Shown here: piece after piece, positions 36,253 through 46,600 of the stretch
Numbering within the stretch: position 1 is the stretch's first letter
Layout of the letters: the number at the start of each line of letters is the position of its first letter
Source of the DNA: Gammaproteobacteria bacterium
Lineage (GTDB): Bacteria > Pseudomonadota > Gammaproteobacteria > CAIRSR01
Length of the DNA stretch: 61,370 bases
NCBI GenBank assembly: GCA_963575655.1
Contig: CAUYTY010000033.1
Location: 1-61,370, forward strand
Reading direction: 5' to 3'
Translations under genes and position numbers: made by a program
The notes under the pieces: model-generated
The model's input: only the letters and a program-made list of their open reading frames with translations
Database searches by the model: none
What the model was told of the DNA's origin: nothing

Positions 36253-37044
36253 ATGCGTTTCGCCCTGGGATTAGAATACGACGGTAGTGCATTTCATGGT
36301 TGGCAGACCCAACAGGATGGGGTCCGCACCGTGCAGAATTGCCTAGAACGGGCCTTGTCTCTGGTTGCCAATCAGCCGACGGAGGTGGTGGTGGCGGGGC
36401 GTACTGATGCGGGAGTCCACGCCGGTAATGGAGGAAACTACGGACAGGTTGTCCATTTTGATACTACGGTGCATCGTCCTCTCCGTGCCTGGGTCTTGGG
36501 TAGCAATTTCCATCTTCCCCACGATATTGCTGTTCGCTGGGTGCGGATGGTACGCGATGATTTCCATGCTCGTTTTTCCGCCCGTGCCCGTCACTATCGT
36601 TACGTCATCTACAACGGTCCCACCCGTCCCGCCCTAGACCGTACCCGCGTCACCTGGGACCATCGGCCGCTGGACGTGGCGGCCATGGCCGATGCTGCTC
36701 GTTCACTGATCGGGACCCATGATTTCTCCTCGTACCGTGCCCAGGGTTGCCAGGCCAAGAGTCCGGTTCGTACCCTCCACCGCTTAGAAGTGATTCGGGA
36801 GGGTTCACACGGTAATATCGTTATTGAAGCCGTGGCAAATGCCTTTCTCCACCACATGGTGCGCAACCTTGCTGGGGTTCTACTCGCCATTGGTGCGGGT
36901 GAACACTCACCGGAATGGGCCAGGGAGGTTCTGGAGCGACGTGATCGCTCCCAAGGAGGAATTACCGCACCACCAACGGGCCTATACCTGGTGGGAGTAG
37001 AGTACCCACCTGAGTTTGGTGTTCCCCCCGAAACAACCTGGTAG
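36253..37044 (+). CDS. truA: tRNA pseudouridine(38-40) synthase TruA
   Basis: A 263-residue TruA. The start is taken at ATG 36253; a TTG directly before it is in frame but unneeded. The catalytic motif AGRTDAGVHA is intact. After it comes GNGGNYGQVVHF where other TruA proteins read about VHxTGQVVHF, so there are five or so extra residues in the loop next to the active site. The rest matches: FHARFSARARHYRYVIYN, LHRLEVIR, FLHHMVRNLAGVLLAIG. The enzyme makes pseudouridine at tRNA positions 38-40. Confidence 0.95.
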   Translation: MRFALGLEYDGSAFHGWQTQQDGVRTVQNCLERALSLVANQPTEVVVAGRTDAGVHAGNGGNYGQVVHFDTTVHRPLRAWVLGSNFHLPHDIAVRWVRMVRDDFHARFSARARHYRYVIYNGPTRPALDRTRVTWDHRPLDVAAMADAARSLIGTHDFSSYRAQGCQAKSPVRTLHRLEVIREGSHGNIVIEAVANAFLHHMVRNLAGVLLAIGAGEHSPEWAREVLERRDRSQGGITAPPTGLYLVGVEYPPEFGVPPETTW

Positions 37045-37162
37045 GTTAATGGAAGAGATCCACGTTGCTTGATTGAGAAGATAAGCCAGGAAACAGGTAT
37101 ATCCCGACCGACTACCCCAGCCTATAATGCGCCCCCTTCACTCACTCCGGGGGATTCCCGCC

Positions 37163-38122
37163 GTGCTATTCAAAAATCTCTACCTTTTCCGACTGGTTAA
37201 ACCCTTTGATCTGACCCCCGAACAATTAGACGAACACCTCGCCAAGGTACCGTTTCGTCCCTGTGGTCCACTGGAGATGGGTACCCTTGGTTTTGTTCCT
37301 CCCCTTGGTAAGACGGCACGTGTGCTGGTTCACGCCAACGGCGGGCGAATGATGCTCTGCGTCCGTTCCGAGGAGAAACTGCTGCCGGGGAGCGTGGTAC
37401 GTGAAATGGTGGCCGAGAAGGTGGCCGAGATAGAAGAGGAGCAAATGCGTAAGGTGAGCCGCAAGGAACGTGACAATCTCAAGGACGAGGTACTCCAGGA
37501 TCTCCTTCCCCGGGCCTTCACGCGTTCGCGAACGACCTACCTCTACCTAGACCCCCAGCTCCACTACCTCATCGTGGACAATAGCAGCCCCAAGCGTGCC
37601 GAGGAAATTACGGTACTACTGCGTAAGTGTCTAGGTTCCCTTGAGATATTACCCCCCCAGGTCAATACCAGTCCTTCGGTAGTGATGACGCAATGGCTAC
37701 TGGGCCAGGACATACCGCCGGGTTTTGTCGTGGAAGAGCAGTGCGAGCTGCGTACACCCGGTGAACAGGGCAGCCAGGTCCGCCTCGACCGTCAGGACCT
37801 TGGGGCCGAGGAGGTGCGCGCCCATGTCGATGCAGGAAAACGAGTAGTGAAACTTGCTCTGACCTGGGAAGACCGTCTCTCCTTGGTGTTCGATGAATCC
37901 CTGATGGTACGTCGGTTGCGTTTCTTGGACATCGACCAGGATACCGCCGTCGGACAACAGGCCCCACCTTCATCTCCTCCCTTACCGGGAGCGGCAGGAA
38001 GTGGAAACGCCGAGGCCGAACGTTTTGATGCCGATTTCACCCTAATGAGTTTAGAGATCGCCAAACTCCTCCCTGCATTGTTCGCGGCCTGCGGTGGAGA
38101 GGCGCCGCCCGCCGACAAATAA
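37163..38122 (+). CDS. rdgC: Recombination-associated protein RdgC
   Basis: About 319 residues. The conserved N-terminus VLFKNLYLFRL is best started at GTG 37163, because RdgC normally begins MLFKNL; the ATG at 37127 would add 12 foreign residues. Family landmarks: FRPCGPLEMGTLGFVPPLG, FTRSRTTYLYLDPQ, SSPKRAEEITVLLRKCLGSL, WLLGQDIPPGFVVEEQCELR. RdgC forms a ring around DNA and opposes RecA in recombination. A palindromic repeat with a forward terminator begins 14 bases after the stop. Confidence 0.95.
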   Translation: MLFKNLYLFRLVKPFDLTPEQLDEHLAKVPFRPCGPLEMGTLGFVPPLGKTARVLVHANGGRMMLCVRSEEKLLPGSVVREMVAEKVAEIEEEQMRKVSRKERDNLKDEVLQDLLPRAFTRSRTTYLYLDPQLHYLIVDNSSPKRAEEITVLLRKCLGSLEILPPQVNTSPSVVMTQWLLGQDIPPGFVVEEQCELRTPGEQGSQVRLDRQDLGAEEVRAHVDAGKRVVKLALTWEDRLSLVFDESLMVRRLRFLDIDQDTAVGQQAPPSSPPLPGAAGSGNAEAERFDADFTLMSLEIAKLLPALFAACGGEAPPADK

Positions 38123-38135
38123 CAAAAACGGGTAA

Positions 38136-38230
38136 CTAATCCAAGTTGCAACCTAGCACGCTTTTCGCCCCTCTCTCTTCAGGAAAGGGGCTTTTTTGTT
38201 TTCTACCGCATAGGTGGGCAACTTGGGTTA
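38136..38230 (+). repeat. Palindromic repeat copy with terminator core
   Basis: Runs TAATCCAAGTTGCAACC ... CGCTTTTCGCCCCTCTCTCTTC AGGAAAGGGGC TTTTTTGTTTTCT ... GTGGGCAACTTGGGTTA. The stem-loop plus T-run reads forward, matching rdgC, which ends 14 bases before. The outer TAA arm also supplies the TAA stop codon of the minus-strand YgiM-like gene (38228). Confidence 0.75.
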
Positions 38231-38890
38231 TAAGGTGTCCCACTGAGAACGTCGCCGCCAACGCACCATTCGAGGTACAAATAGGCTCACCACTAATGAT
38301 GCCAGGGCTACCGCCGCCCCCGTCGCAAACCAATCCCGTGCGGTACGATCCTTGAGCACTACACTTTCTTGCTGAAGCGTCTGGAGAGTACGCTCCAACT
38401 CGATCAAACGCGCCTTCAATTGCTGGTTCTGGTCGTTGATCTCGATAGCATTGGCTGCGGTTTGACGTAGCGTATCGAGGTCGGAACGAAGACGCTGATT
38501 ATCTTCCCGCAATTTCTGATACGCGCCCTCGGTTTGGCCACGCTGATCTGTCACCCCTTTAACCTCGCTCTTTAAACGAGTGTTTTCTAATTCCAAGGTT
38601 GCCACTTTCTGCTCGGCCTGTTCCAAACGATTGCGGGCCGGGGGAGTATTATCAAGAAATTGGTTGAGTATCCAACCTTCTATGCCCTGAGCTTTGACTC
38701 GGGTATTCTCGCTACTGACCTCCAGTACCTCTACCGCAGTCCCGCTAGGTACCATCTTGAGAATCTTGTGCTGAAGCGTAACTCCCGTGCGCATGGGAAC
38801 GGTGAGATTATCCGTAACATAACGCACCGACCCCGCCGTTGCAGCGGTAAAAGGCAAGGCGAAAAGTAAACAAGCAATCAAACGGTACAC
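38228..38890 (-). CDS. ygiM: YgiM-like SH3-domain periplasmic protein
   Basis: A 220-residue protein with a signal peptide (LIACLLFALPFTAATA), an SH3b domain (GSVRYVTDNLTVPMRTGVTL ... GTAVEVLEVS), a long coiled coil (about 85-180, rich in Glu/Gln/Leu heptads) and a C-terminal membrane anchor (WFATGAAVALASLVVSLFV) followed by RWRRR. This is the TIGR04211/YgiM-type architecture. The GTG start at 38890 is supported by the signal peptide. The stop codon is formed by the neighbouring repeat element. Confidence 0.88.
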   Translation of the reverse strand: MYRLIACLLFALPFTAATAGSVRYVTDNLTVPMRTGVTLQHKILKMVPSGTAVEVLEVSSENTRVKAQGIEGWILNQFLDNTPPARNRLEQAEQKVATLELENTRLKSEVKGVTDQRGQTEGAYQKLREDNQRLRSDLDTLRQTAANAIEINDQNQQLKARLIELERTLQTLQQESVVLKDRTARDWFATGAAVALASLVVSLFVPRMVRWRRRSQWDTL

Positions 38891-38962
38891 GAGACCTCCG
38901 AACTGGATGAATGTATTAAATTTCTATATTGAATCATAAGAAGATGATTGAGATCTGATAAT

Positions 38963-39181
38963 TAACCCAAGTTGCCACCTACAGTTTCAATTTGTAATTC
39001 TTTCCAGGCAGGTTATTTTTTGATCGCCCCCCCAACCCCCTTCCGTTGGGAGGGGAAAAAAACAACGCCAACCATTGATATTGGCCACTAAAACTGAAAA
39101 CTCTCGCTCCCCCTCCCAACGGGAGGGGGTTGGGGGGAAGGCGATCAATAAATTACTCAATGTAGGTAGCAATTTGGGTTA
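38963..39181. repeat. Large palindromic repeat copy between ygiQ-like and ygiM-like genes
   Basis: Ends TAACCCAAGTTGCCACC and GGTAGCAATTTGGGTTA. The interior has two GC-rich palindromic blocks (CCCCCAACCCCCTTCCG at 39030-39050; CTCCCAACGGGAGGGGG at about 39112-39128) rather than the CTCCCT/AGGGAG core of other copies. A short A-run at 39055 would give a T-run on the minus strand after one block, but this is weaker than in other copies. Confidence 0.7.
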
Positions 39182-39182
39182 A

Positions 39183-41495
39183 TTATCTTTTCTCTGGGCG
39201 TTTCTTTCCAACTTTGGCGAGCATCTTGGTATTTTTTGTTTTCGTACCAGCCCATCCACTGTTGGCAAATAATTCAGCGGGTACGAGGGTGTGTCCACCC
39301 TTACCAATTAGGTCAGCACGCCCCATCTGATGCAATGCCTCGCGCAGCAACGGCCAATTGTGGGGATCATGCCAGCGTAAGAACGCCTTTTGTAGACGCC
39401 GTTGGCGTCCACCCTTGGGTACGTAGACCATCTCAGCCTTTCCCCCAATTCGGCGTAGGGGGTCTCGGCCGGTATGGTACATGGTAGTGGCCAAGGCCAT
39501 CGGAGAGGGAAGAAAAGTCTGCACCTGGTCGAGTCGGTAGTCATTGTGCTTGAGCCACAGGGCAAGGGCGAGCATGTCCTCGTCCCGAGTCCCTGGATGG
39601 GCCGCGATAAAATAGGGGACAAGGTACTGCTCTTTACCTGCCTCTCGGGAATAGCGGTCGAACAGGGCTTTAAAGTGGTCATACGCCGCAAGACCGGGTT
39701 TCATCATCTTGCTCAGCGGTTCGGACATGATGTGCTCGGGGGCAATCTTGAGATAGCCCCCCACATGGTGAGCGACCAACTCGCGGAGATAATCAGGGGA
39801 AAGCACCGCTAAGTCGTAGCGCAGCCCCGAGGCAATGAGTACCCGTCGAATTCCTGGCAGCGCACGAGCGCGACGATAGAGCTTGACGAGAGGGCCGTGA
39901 TCGGCACCTAGGCGGGGACAGATGTCGGGATAGAGGCAAGATAGACGGCGGCAGGCGGATTCGATACGCGCATCTCGACAACGCATCCGATACATATTGG
40001 CGGTCGGCCCGCCCAGGTCGGAGATTGCCCCGGTAAAACCCGACACCGTGTCCCGTACCTGCTCAATCTCACGGAGCACGGATTCCTCGGAGCGCGACTG
40101 GACGATGCGTCCCTCATGCACGGTGATCGAGCAGAAAGTACACCCACCGAAACAGCCCCGGAGGATCGTTACCGAACAGCGGATCATCTCGTAGGCCGGG
40201 ATCCGGGCGCTACCGTAGGCCGGGTGGGGACTGCGGGCGTAGGGCAGCTCGTAGATGCGATCTAGTTCTTGGGTGGTCAGTGGGAAAGGCGGTGGATTAA
40301 CCCACAGGTCGCGCTGGCCATGCCCCTGAACTAAGGCACGAGCATTACCGGGATTAGTCTCCCGGTGCAAGACTCGCGAGGCATGGGCATAAAGCATTGG
40401 GTCACGACAAACCTCTTCATAGGACGGCAAGCGAATCACCGTGTGGGTGCGCTCGATGTCACCACGATGGAGGGTGACCGTAATGCCTTCGTTCGGGTCG
40501 ATGTCGCCAGCCTGCGAACGAGATACTTGGTGGAATGCCCCCGGAGCTTTGGCCACTACCTTGGGATGGACCATGCCCCTTGCCTGCCCATCCTTCCCCG
40601 AAGAAAGGGGGGAGAACGTGGGTGGGAGCGGAGGTCGCTTTCCCACCGGAGAAGTGGCCGAGAGGATTGGCGAACTCGATACCGAAGGAGACGACAGCAA
40701 TGATTCAATGGCCGTAGAGGCTAGTTCGATCCAGCCATCGGGGGATCCTCGCCCCAAAAAGACGCTGCCACGAAGGTTGCGAATGGCACTAATCGGCTCA
40801 CCTCGCGCCAGACGCGCCGCTAACTCGACCACCGCGCGCTCGGCATTACCATAGAGCAACAGGTCAGCTTTAGCATCCACAAGAAGGGAGCGGCGCACCA
40901 GGTCAGACCAGTAGTCGTAGTGGGCTACTCGACGCAGACTGGCCTCAATCCCCCCGATCACTAACGGTATCTCTGCAAAGGCCTCCCTCAAACGCTGGCA
41001 GTAGACGATCACTGCCCGATCCGGGCGTCGTCCGGCCTCCCCGTTGGGGGTGTAGGCGTCGTCACTACGCAGCCGACGGTCGGCGGTATAGCGGTTGACC
41101 ATGGAATCCATATTTCCCGCAGTAACCCCAAAGAACAACGTAGGGCGACCCAAGACTCGGAACGGGTCGGCACTGTGCCAATCGGGCTGGGCAATGACCC
41201 CCACCCGGTAGCCCTGAGCCTCCAGCAGCCTCCCGATGAGGGCCATGCCAAAACTTGGATGGTCCACATAGGCGTCCCCTGTGACGAGGATGATGTCGCA
41301 AGCGTCCCAACCAAGGGCATCCATCTCGGTACGGGACATGGGCAAAAAAGGGACGGTACCAAAACGCTTGGCCCAGAAACGGGGATAGGCAAAAAGGTTG
41401 GTCACTACATTCCCAGCGTTGACGGCACCGCCCCCGCGTTCATCCGTGGAGCCGGTACCGTCAGGGGATCGAGTGACTGTTTTTATCGCCACCAT
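39183..41495 (-). CDS. ygiQ: YgiQ-family radical SAM protein
   Basis: A 770-residue YgiQ-type protein. The N-terminal UPF0313 domain reads [20 protein letters not shown] and [20 protein letters not shown], the usual beginning; the listed ATG lies about 50 residues upstream, so the true start may be the ATG at MSRTEMD. The radical SAM core has [11 protein letters not shown] (Cys-x3-Cys-x2-Cys). A variable linker of roughly 60 residues around residue 265-330 ([13 protein letters not shown] ...) has an odd Pro/Ser-rich composition and may have taken in a palindromic repeat. The exact substrate of YgiQ is unknown. Confidence 0.9.
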   Translation of the reverse strand: MVAIKTVTRSPDGTGSTDERGGGAVNAGNVVTNLFAYPRFWAKRFGTVPFLPMSRTEMDALGWDACDIILVTGDAYVDHPSFGMALIGRLLEAQGYRVGVIAQPDWHSADPFRVLGRPTLFFGVTAGNMDSMVNRYTADRRLRSDDAYTPNGEAGRRPDRAVIVYCQRLREAFAEIPLVIGGIEASLRRVAHYDYWSDLVRRSLLVDAKADLLLYGNAERAVVELAARLARGEPISAIRNLRGSVFLGRGSPDGWIELASTAIESLLSSPSVSSSPILSATSPVGKRPPLPPTFSPLSSGKDGQARGMVHPKVVAKAPGAFHQVSRSQAGDIDPNEGITVTLHRGDIERTHTVIRLPSYEEVCRDPMLYAHASRVLHRETNPGNARALVQGHGQRDLWVNPPPFPLTTQELDRIYELPYARSPHPAYGSARIPAYEMIRCSVTILRGCFGGCTFCSITVHEGRIVQSRSEESVLREIEQVRDTVSGFTGAISDLGGPTANMYRMRCRDARIESACRRLSCLYPDICPRLGADHGPLVKLYRRARALPGIRRVLIASGLRYDLAVLSPDYLRELVAHHVGGYLKIAPEHIMSEPLSKMMKPGLAAYDHFKALFDRYSREAGKEQYLVPYFIAAHPGTRDEDMLALALWLKHNDYRLDQVQTFLPSPMALATTMYHTGRDPLRRIGGKAEMVYVPKGGRQRRLQKAFLRWHDPHNWPLLREALHQMGRADLIGKGGHTLVPAELFANSGWAGTKTKNTKMLAKVGKKRPEKR

Positions 41496-41686
41496 AACGT
41501 CGCCATAACGCCGTCATTCTGACGGCCGTCCCCTTGACCCAGTGAGTGAGCCAATATTCCGCCCCCTTCCTTGTAATCATCTGACTCTTCTCCCCAAAAA
41601 CCTTCAGAATCATTCTCTAAACAAAATTTAGTCATTTTATCAAGGAGTTAGGTGCGCGAGGGGGGGGATGTCGAACGTAGAGCGAT

Positions 41687-42067
41687 TCAGACAGCTTGGG
41701 TAGGAATAGCACTACGAATGTGACTAATACGATTAAGGTTGTCTACATAAACCAGGGAAGGTTTGAACTGGCACAGTTCTTGATCTGACAAGGCTGCGTA
41801 GGCACAGATGATGACCAGATGGCCGGGATTCGCCTTGTGTGCGGCGGCACCGTTGACCGAGATGATGCCAGATCCGTCCTCGGCACGGATGGCGTAGGTG
41901 ACAAAGCGTTCGCCGTTGTCGATGTTGTAGACGTGGATCTGTTCGTACTCATGGATCCCGGCGGCGTCGAGCAACCGTCCATCGATGGCACAAGAGCCTT
42001 CGTACTGAAGCTCGGCGTGGGTAACGGTGACGCGGTGCAGCTTCGCCTTCAACATCATGCACTGCAT
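41687..42067 (-). CDS. panD: Aspartate 1-decarboxylase precursor
   Basis: A 126-residue Pan[19 protein letters not shown], then the self-cleavage site E-G24-S25-C, where Ser25 becomes the catalytic pyruvoyl group. [23 protein letters not shown] and [20 protein letters not shown] follow. It makes beta-alanine for pantothenate synthesis. The N-terminus has three Met codons in 5 positions; I use the first. It stands alone. Confidence 0.96.
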   Translation of the reverse strand: MQCMMLKAKLHRVTVTHAELQYEGSCAIDGRLLDAAGIHEYEQIHVYNIDNGERFVTYAIRAEDGSGIISVNGAAAHKANPGHLVIICAYAALSDQELCQFKPSLVYVDNLNRISHIRSAIPTQAV

Positions 42068-42226
42068 GGGTGAGCACCTCTGAAGTCGGTGTGAATGGAT
42101 TCCCGATAGTGTAGTGGGCTAGTGCCCACTAGCCCACTACCTTATTTGCCCTGCAGAAAGTTGGCAAATAGTTTTTGTGGCGTTTATACCTATCATATTT
42201 TTTTCTCGCAACGGGTGTTTTTGGTG

Positions 42227-42254
42227 TTGACATGGAAAAACGCTAAGGTAGAAT
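42227..42254 (+). promoter_or_regulatory. Strong sigma-70-like promoter
   Basis: TTGACA (42227-42232), 16 base spacer, TAGAAT (42249-42254). Perfect -35 and a good -10. It points at the first DUF3579 gene about 170 bases downstream. Confidence 0.7.
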
Positions 42255-42273
42255 GCGAAGCCATGTAAGGGTT

Positions 42274-42342
42274 ATCCCTAACCGACCGAGGTGTACCACC
42301 TAGACGACAAATGGTACCCCTTAGGGATGGGGGACATTTTTT
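42274..42342 (+). promoter_or_regulatory. Structured 5' leader, attenuator- or riboswitch-like
   Basis: ATCCCTAA (42274-42281) pairs with TTAGGGAT (42321-42328). Inside, AGGTGTACCA (42289-42298) pairs with TGGTACCCCT (42312-42321) with one mismatch. GGGGGACATTTTTT follows, with the T-tract at 42337-42342, near enough to suggest premature termination. The gap between hairpin and T-tract (about 8 bases) is longer than in typical terminators. The structure lies within the predicted transcript from the promoter at 42227-42254. Confidence 0.55.
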
Positions 42343-42426
42343 GTAAAGAAGTATTAGAAACACCAAATATTCATAGATTTCCAATCCAGCGTCCACCTAT
42401 CAATAGCGTATTACGAGGAGTTCACC

Positions 42427-42741
42427 ATGAATACCCAAGCCAAACCTCTCCGTCTCATCATCCAGGGCAAGAACAGTCGTGGTCAGCAGTTCCGTCCCCG
42501 TGACTGGGCAGAGCGTCTGTGTGGCTGTTTGGCCACCTTCGGGCCCGGACGTAAGCCACACTATTCCCCATATGTATACGTCAGCTTCTCTTCCGAGGTA
42601 AAGTCCTTGGTAGTAGAGCGTGAGCTGTGTGAGAAGAGCCCGAGGGACTACGAGTTCCTGATGTCCTTTGCCCGCGATAACGATCTGAGAATGGTCGAGG
42701 AAAGCGAGCAGTCAGGATTTGCCATGGCCGTTGGTCAATGA
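42427..42741 (+). CDS. DUF3579 family protein, first copy
   Basis: A 104-residue protein with AGGAG 8 bases before its ATG. It has LIIQGKNSRGQQFRPRDWAE, then LCGCLATFGP, SSEVKSLVVERELCEKSPRDYEFL and MSFARDNDLRM, which match the DUF3579 pattern (IxGxTxxGxxFRPSDWAER ... FLMxFARDNDL). The function is unknown. It follows a strong promoter and structured leader. A second, diverged copy lies at 43119-43499; the two share about 40% identity by eye. Confidence 0.8.
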   Translation: MNTQAKPLRLIIQGKNSRGQQFRPRDWAERLCGCLATFGPGRKPHYSPYVYVSFSSEVKSLVVERELCEKSPRDYEFLMSFARDNDLRMVEESEQSGFAMAVGQ

Positions 42742-43118
42742 GGAGGGAGGGCCTTGGCTCAGGACGAGCGGTGATGAGGTACGCCATCCCTCTACCTCGC
42801 ATGGACGGGGTAGAGAATGAGCCAGCGTCGGCGTTTGAGTGGTAGCAGATCAAACGTCTGTACGTCGAGGCGGGCTGTTACTCTTTCCCCGCAGAACATT
42901 CCTCTCAACCGAGCAGAATGGTGTGCTTATGGAGATTAGGCATATCCTCTTTCCGTTTAGAGAATAGAGAGACTTCGCTGCACTCTGGATCACAGCTGTT
43001 TGGGTGCAATCACCGTGAGATGCAGGGAAACCGAGAATCTTCTGTCGTATGATTCTGGCGATCCAAGCTTCGGATTTTGCGGAACGTCTCTCAGCGGTTG
43101 AGCGGAGGAGGCTTGGCA
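42742..43118. other. Gap between the two DUF3579 genes
   Basis: No convincing gene. Runs rich in GAGG and a weak inverted repeat (CCCTCTACCTCGCATGG...CGGGGTAGAG, 42787-42811) are seen. TGGAGATTAGGCATATCC at 42928 resembles the segment before the CNNM-type gene (GGAGATTAGGCAACC at 34816) but is too short to interpret. Confidence 0.4.
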
Positions 43119-43499
43119 GTGAAATCCCGAGGTCGCCCCCAGCGCGTCATTATTCAGGGCATAACCCAACAGGGGCGCCCGTTTCGTTCCAACGATTGGG
43201 CGGAGAAATTGCAGGGGTGCATGGCTTCCTCTGGATACCAGAGTCCTGAACAATTGCAAGGTGGCACGTCAGATTCGAAGACGCAGCGCAGAGGGTCTTT
43301 CTCCCCGCACCTCCAGATTGGTTTCCGCAATGGGGTAAAATCGCTGATTGTGGACCGCGAACTGTGGGAGACCAACCCCTTGGGTTACGAGTTTCTCATC
43401 GGCTTTGCGCGGGATAATGACTTGAATGTCATCATGGAGCCAGCGGAAGAACAAATCGAAACGCCCCAGCAGATTAATTTTCTACGTAGGCCGGAATAA
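43119..43499 (+). CDS. DUF3579 family protein, second copy
   Basis: About 126 residues from a GTG at 43119, which has AGGAGG 7 bases upstream; an earlier GTG-type frame opening at 43077 lacks a binding site. Core motifs: VIIQGITQQGRPFRSNDWAEKL, GVKSLIVDRELWETNPLGYE, FARDNDLNV. It has an inserted stretch (PEQLQGGTSDSKTQRRGSFS) between the two halves compared with the first copy. It is 17 bases from the RND permease gene, so the two are likely cotranscribed. Confidence 0.75.
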   Translation: MKSRGRPQRVIIQGITQQGRPFRSNDWAEKLQGCMASSGYQSPEQLQGGTSDSKTQRRGSFSPHLQIGFRNGVKSLIVDRELWETNPLGYEFLIGFARDNDLNVIMEPAEEQIETPQQINFLRRPE

Positions 43500-43516
43500 C
43501 CCTCGAAGATTAGGTG

Positions 43517-46500
43517 ATGAATCTCTCCGCTTTCTTCGTGCAACGTCCGGTGGCTACCACTCTGCTTACCCTGGGATTGATCCTGGCCGGATTGGTCAGC
43601 TTCCGTCAATTGCCGGTGGCGCCGTTACCGCAAGTTGACTTTCCTACCATTTCAGTGCAGGCGACTCTCCCCGGCGCCAGTCCCTCGACTATGGCGGCCA
43701 CCGTGGCGACTCCCCTAGAACGGTCATTGGGGCGCATCGCCGGGGTCACTGAAATGACCTCCCAAAGCACCGAAGGTGCGACCCGTATCACCCTCCAGTT
43801 CGATCTCGAGCGCAATATCGATGGCGCCGCGCGCGATGTCCAGGCTGCGATCAACGCCGCTCGTGCCTTACTTCCCACGGGTCTGCCCAGTAATCCGTTT
43901 TATCGTAAGGTTAACCCTGCAGACGCGCCGATCATGATTCTTTCCCTCACCTCCGATATGAAATCGCGGGGTGAGATCTACGACGCAGCCTCTACTATTC
44001 TGGCCCAACAACTGGCCCAGGTAGAGGGGGTGGGTCAGGTCAATGTGGGAGGTAGCTCGTTACCAGCGGTGCGGGTAGAACTCAATCCCCATGCCCTAAA
44101 CCACTACGGCATCAGCCTGGAGGATGTGCGCACTGCCATCATCACGGCCAATCCCAATCGTCCCAAAGGTACGGTGGAAGACGCCAATCGTCACTGGCAG
44201 ATCGCTGCCAATGATCAGGCCCAGACTGCCAGCGATTATCTGCCGCTCATTATTGCCTATCGCCAGGGAGCAGCAGTACGCCTCGCCGACGTGGCCGAGG
44301 TCGTAAATGGGGAGCAAGATCTGCGCAATGCCGGTCTTGCCAATGGTCGTCCCGCAGTATTGCTTCTACTCTACCGCCAGCCTGGCGCCAACATTATCGA
44401 GACCGTAGACCGCGTGCGGGCGCTGCTGCCCCAACTCGCCACGCTCCTTCCTACCGCCATCCGACTCGAAGTCGTCATGGACCGTACCCCCACCATTCGG
44501 GCATCGCTCCATGAGGTGGAATTGACCCTCGTACTTTCAGTCGTTCTGGTGGTACTGGTGGTGTTTTTATTTCTCGGTGATGCGCATGCAACGCTGATCC
44601 CAAGTGTGGCAGTACCGCTATCGCTGCTAGGCACTTTTTCAATCATGTACTTATGTAATTACAGCCTCGACAACCTCTCTCTGATGGCCCTAGCAGTGGC
44701 CACTGGATTCGTGGTGGATGATGCCATCGTCGTGCTGGAAAACATCTCGCGCTACTTAGAGGAGGGTATGACCCCTACCGAGGCAACGCTACGCGGGGTA
44801 CGTGAGGTGGGGTTTACTGTAGTGTCCATGAGCCTATCCCTAGTGGCCGTGTTTATCCCGATTCTGTTCATGGGAGGCATTATTGGGCGATTGTTTCGGG
44901 AATTCGGGGTGACGCTAGCGGCAGCGGTCCTGGTCTCATTAGTAATCTCCCTCACAACCACGCCGATGATGTGTGCCCGAATCCTGCGCCCTATTGATAA
45001 GACCGGGATCGATCAGAAAAATTCGCACGGATTTCGACTGGGACCACGCATCTTTGCCGCTTTACAACGTGGTTACGCCCGTAGCCTAGATGTGGCACTG
45101 CGCCATCGAATGCTCACTCTGCTTTTATTGTTTGCCACCATCGCATTCAATATTCATCTTTACTCTATTGTCCCGAAAGGATTCTTTCCCCAACAGGATA
45201 CCGGGCGCATCACTGGCACGATTCAGGCTGACCAGAGCATTTCTTTTCAGGCTATGCAGAAGAAACTTGCCGACTTCATGGAGATTCTACGTTCTGATTC
45301 TGCCGTGGCCAATGTAGTGGGTTTTACCGGTGGACAACAACGTAATGGTGGTTTTATGTTTGTCACACTCAAACCACTCGCCGAGCGTCGCATTAACGCC
45401 GATCAGATTATTGCGCGTCTGCGCCCACAATTAGGACGAGTGGCCGGGGCCAGCTTATTCTTACAACCGGTTCAAGATATTCGTATGGGTGGGCGTCCCG
45501 GTGGCGCTCAATATCAGTATTCGCTACTCTCCGCCGACTTAGAGGAACTCCATACTTGGGAGCCTCGGATACGGGCCGCCTTTGCGGAATTGCCGGGGCT
45601 TACCGATGTAAATACCGACCAACAGGAGCGAGGTCTACAAACTACCCTCACCATTGACCGCGATACCCTAGCTCGTTTTGGTCTAACCATGCGTCAGGTG
45701 GACGCAACCCTCAATGATGCCTTTGGTCAACGTCAAGTATCGACCATCTATCATCCGCTTAATCAATACCACGTAGTGATGGAGTTAGCTCCCATCTATT
45801 GGCAAAATCCAGAATCGCTACAAGCGGTGCATATCGTTACCCACGAAGGAACAGCGGTACCGCTCGCGGCCTTTAGCCAATTCAGCACTACGGCAGCACC
45901 GCTGGCAGTCAGTCACCAAGGGCAATTTGCTGCATCGACCATCTCGTTTAATCTTTTACCTGGTGTAGATCTCGGCACGGCAACCCGCGCTGTTGACGCC
46001 GCTATGGCGCAAAGTGGCGCACCCAATTCAGTGCAAGGCAACTTCCAGGGTACCTCTCGTGCCTTCCAGGATTCCCTAGCCAGCCAACCTTGGCTAATCT
46101 TGGCGGCATTGGTTGCGGTTTATATTACCCTCGGGGTACTCTACGAGAGTTATATTCACCCTCTCACCATTATTTCCACCTTACCTTCGGCGGGAGTCGG
46201 TGCCTTGCTGGCACTGCTCGCAACAAATACTGAGTTTAGCATTATTGCCTTGATCGGGATCATTCTGCTGATTGGTGTAGTAAAGAAAAACGCCATCATG
46301 ATGATCGATTTTGCATTGGAAACCGAACGCTGTAGCGGTATTTCTCCTGTGGAAGCGATCCGTCAGGCTTGCCTGCTACGCTTGCGTCCGATTCTTATGA
46401 CGACCGTTGCAGCGCTCCTGGGGGCGCTGCCGCTTGCTATTGGCCTAGGAGAGGGCAGTGAATTGCGTCGACCGCTGGGGATTAGTATCGTCGGTGGACT

Positions 46501-46600
46501 ATTGGTAAGTCAGATCCTAACGCTCTATACCACCCCGGTAGTCTACCTGTACCTGGATTCACTACGGTTGTGGCTATTGCGGCAACGGTATTTTTCTTAA
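43517..46600 (+). CDS. RND-family multidrug efflux permease (HAE1/MdtC-like)
   Basis: About 1027 residues, the normal length. N-terminal [20 protein letters not shown] then the [20 protein letters not shown] strand, typical of MdtB/MdtC/AcrB permeases; 12 membrane helices in two repeats; [21 protein letters not shown] carries the proton-relay Asp pair, and [19 protein letters not shown] starts the second periplasmic half. It should pump drugs or other compounds across the envelope with a periplasmic adaptor and a TolC-type channel. Neither of those partners is adjacent. The start is ATG 43517; a GTG directly before it is possible. Confidence 0.93.
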   Translation: MNLSAFFVQRPVATTLLTLGLILAGLVSFRQLPVAPLPQVDFPTISVQATLPGASPSTMAATVATPLERSLGRIAGVTEMTSQSTEGATRITLQFDLERNIDGAARDVQAAINAARALLPTGLPSNPFYRKVNPADAPIMILSLTSDMKSRGEIYDAASTILAQQLAQVEGVGQVNVGGSSLPAVRVELNPHALNHYGISLEDVRTAIITANPNRPKGTVEDANRHWQIAANDQAQTASDYLPLIIAYRQGAAVRLADVAEVVNGEQDLRNAGLANGRPAVLLLLYRQPGANIIETVDRVRALLPQLATLLPTAIRLEVVMDRTPTIRASLHEVELTLVLSVVLVVLVVFLFLGDAHATLIPSVAVPLSLLGTFSIMYLCNYSLDNLSLMALAVATGFVVDDAIVVLENISRYLEEGMTPTEATLRGVREVGFTVVSMSLSLVAVFIPILFMGGIIGRLFREFGVTLAAAVLVSLVISLTTTPMMCARILRPIDKTGIDQKNSHGFRLGPRIFAALQRGYARSLDVALRHRMLTLLLLFATIAFNIHLYSIVPKGFFPQQDTGRITGTIQADQSISFQAMQKKLADFMEILRSDSAVANVVGFTGGQQRNGGFMFVTLKPLAERRINADQIIARLRPQLGRVAGASLFLQPVQDIRMGGRPGGAQYQYSLLSADLEELHTWEPRIRAAFAELPGLTDVNTDQQERGLQTTLTIDRDTLARFGLTMRQVDATLNDAFGQRQVSTIYHPLNQYHVVMELAPIYWQNPESLQAVHIVTHEGTAVPLAAFSQFSTTAAPLAVSHQGQFAASTISFNLLPGVDLGTATRAVDAAMAQSGAPNSVQGNFQGTSRAFQDSLASQPWLILAALVAVYITLGVLYESYIHPLTIISTLPSAGVGALLALLATNTEFSIIALIGIILLIGVVKKNAIMMIDFALETERCSGISPVEAIRQACLLRLRPILMTTVAALLGALPLAIGLGEGSELRRPLGISIVGGLLVSQILTLYTTPVVYLYLDSLRLWLLRQRYFS

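Larger units (their letters stand above)
42068..42426. other. Promoter and leader region upstream of DUF3579 genes
   Basis: A 359 base gap holding a strong promoter (42227-42254) and a structured leader (42274-42342), both listed separately. A short inverted repeat AGTGGGCTAGTGCCCACT with CTAGCCCACTACC at about 42114-42142 lies close to panD. No gene. Confidence 0.7.
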
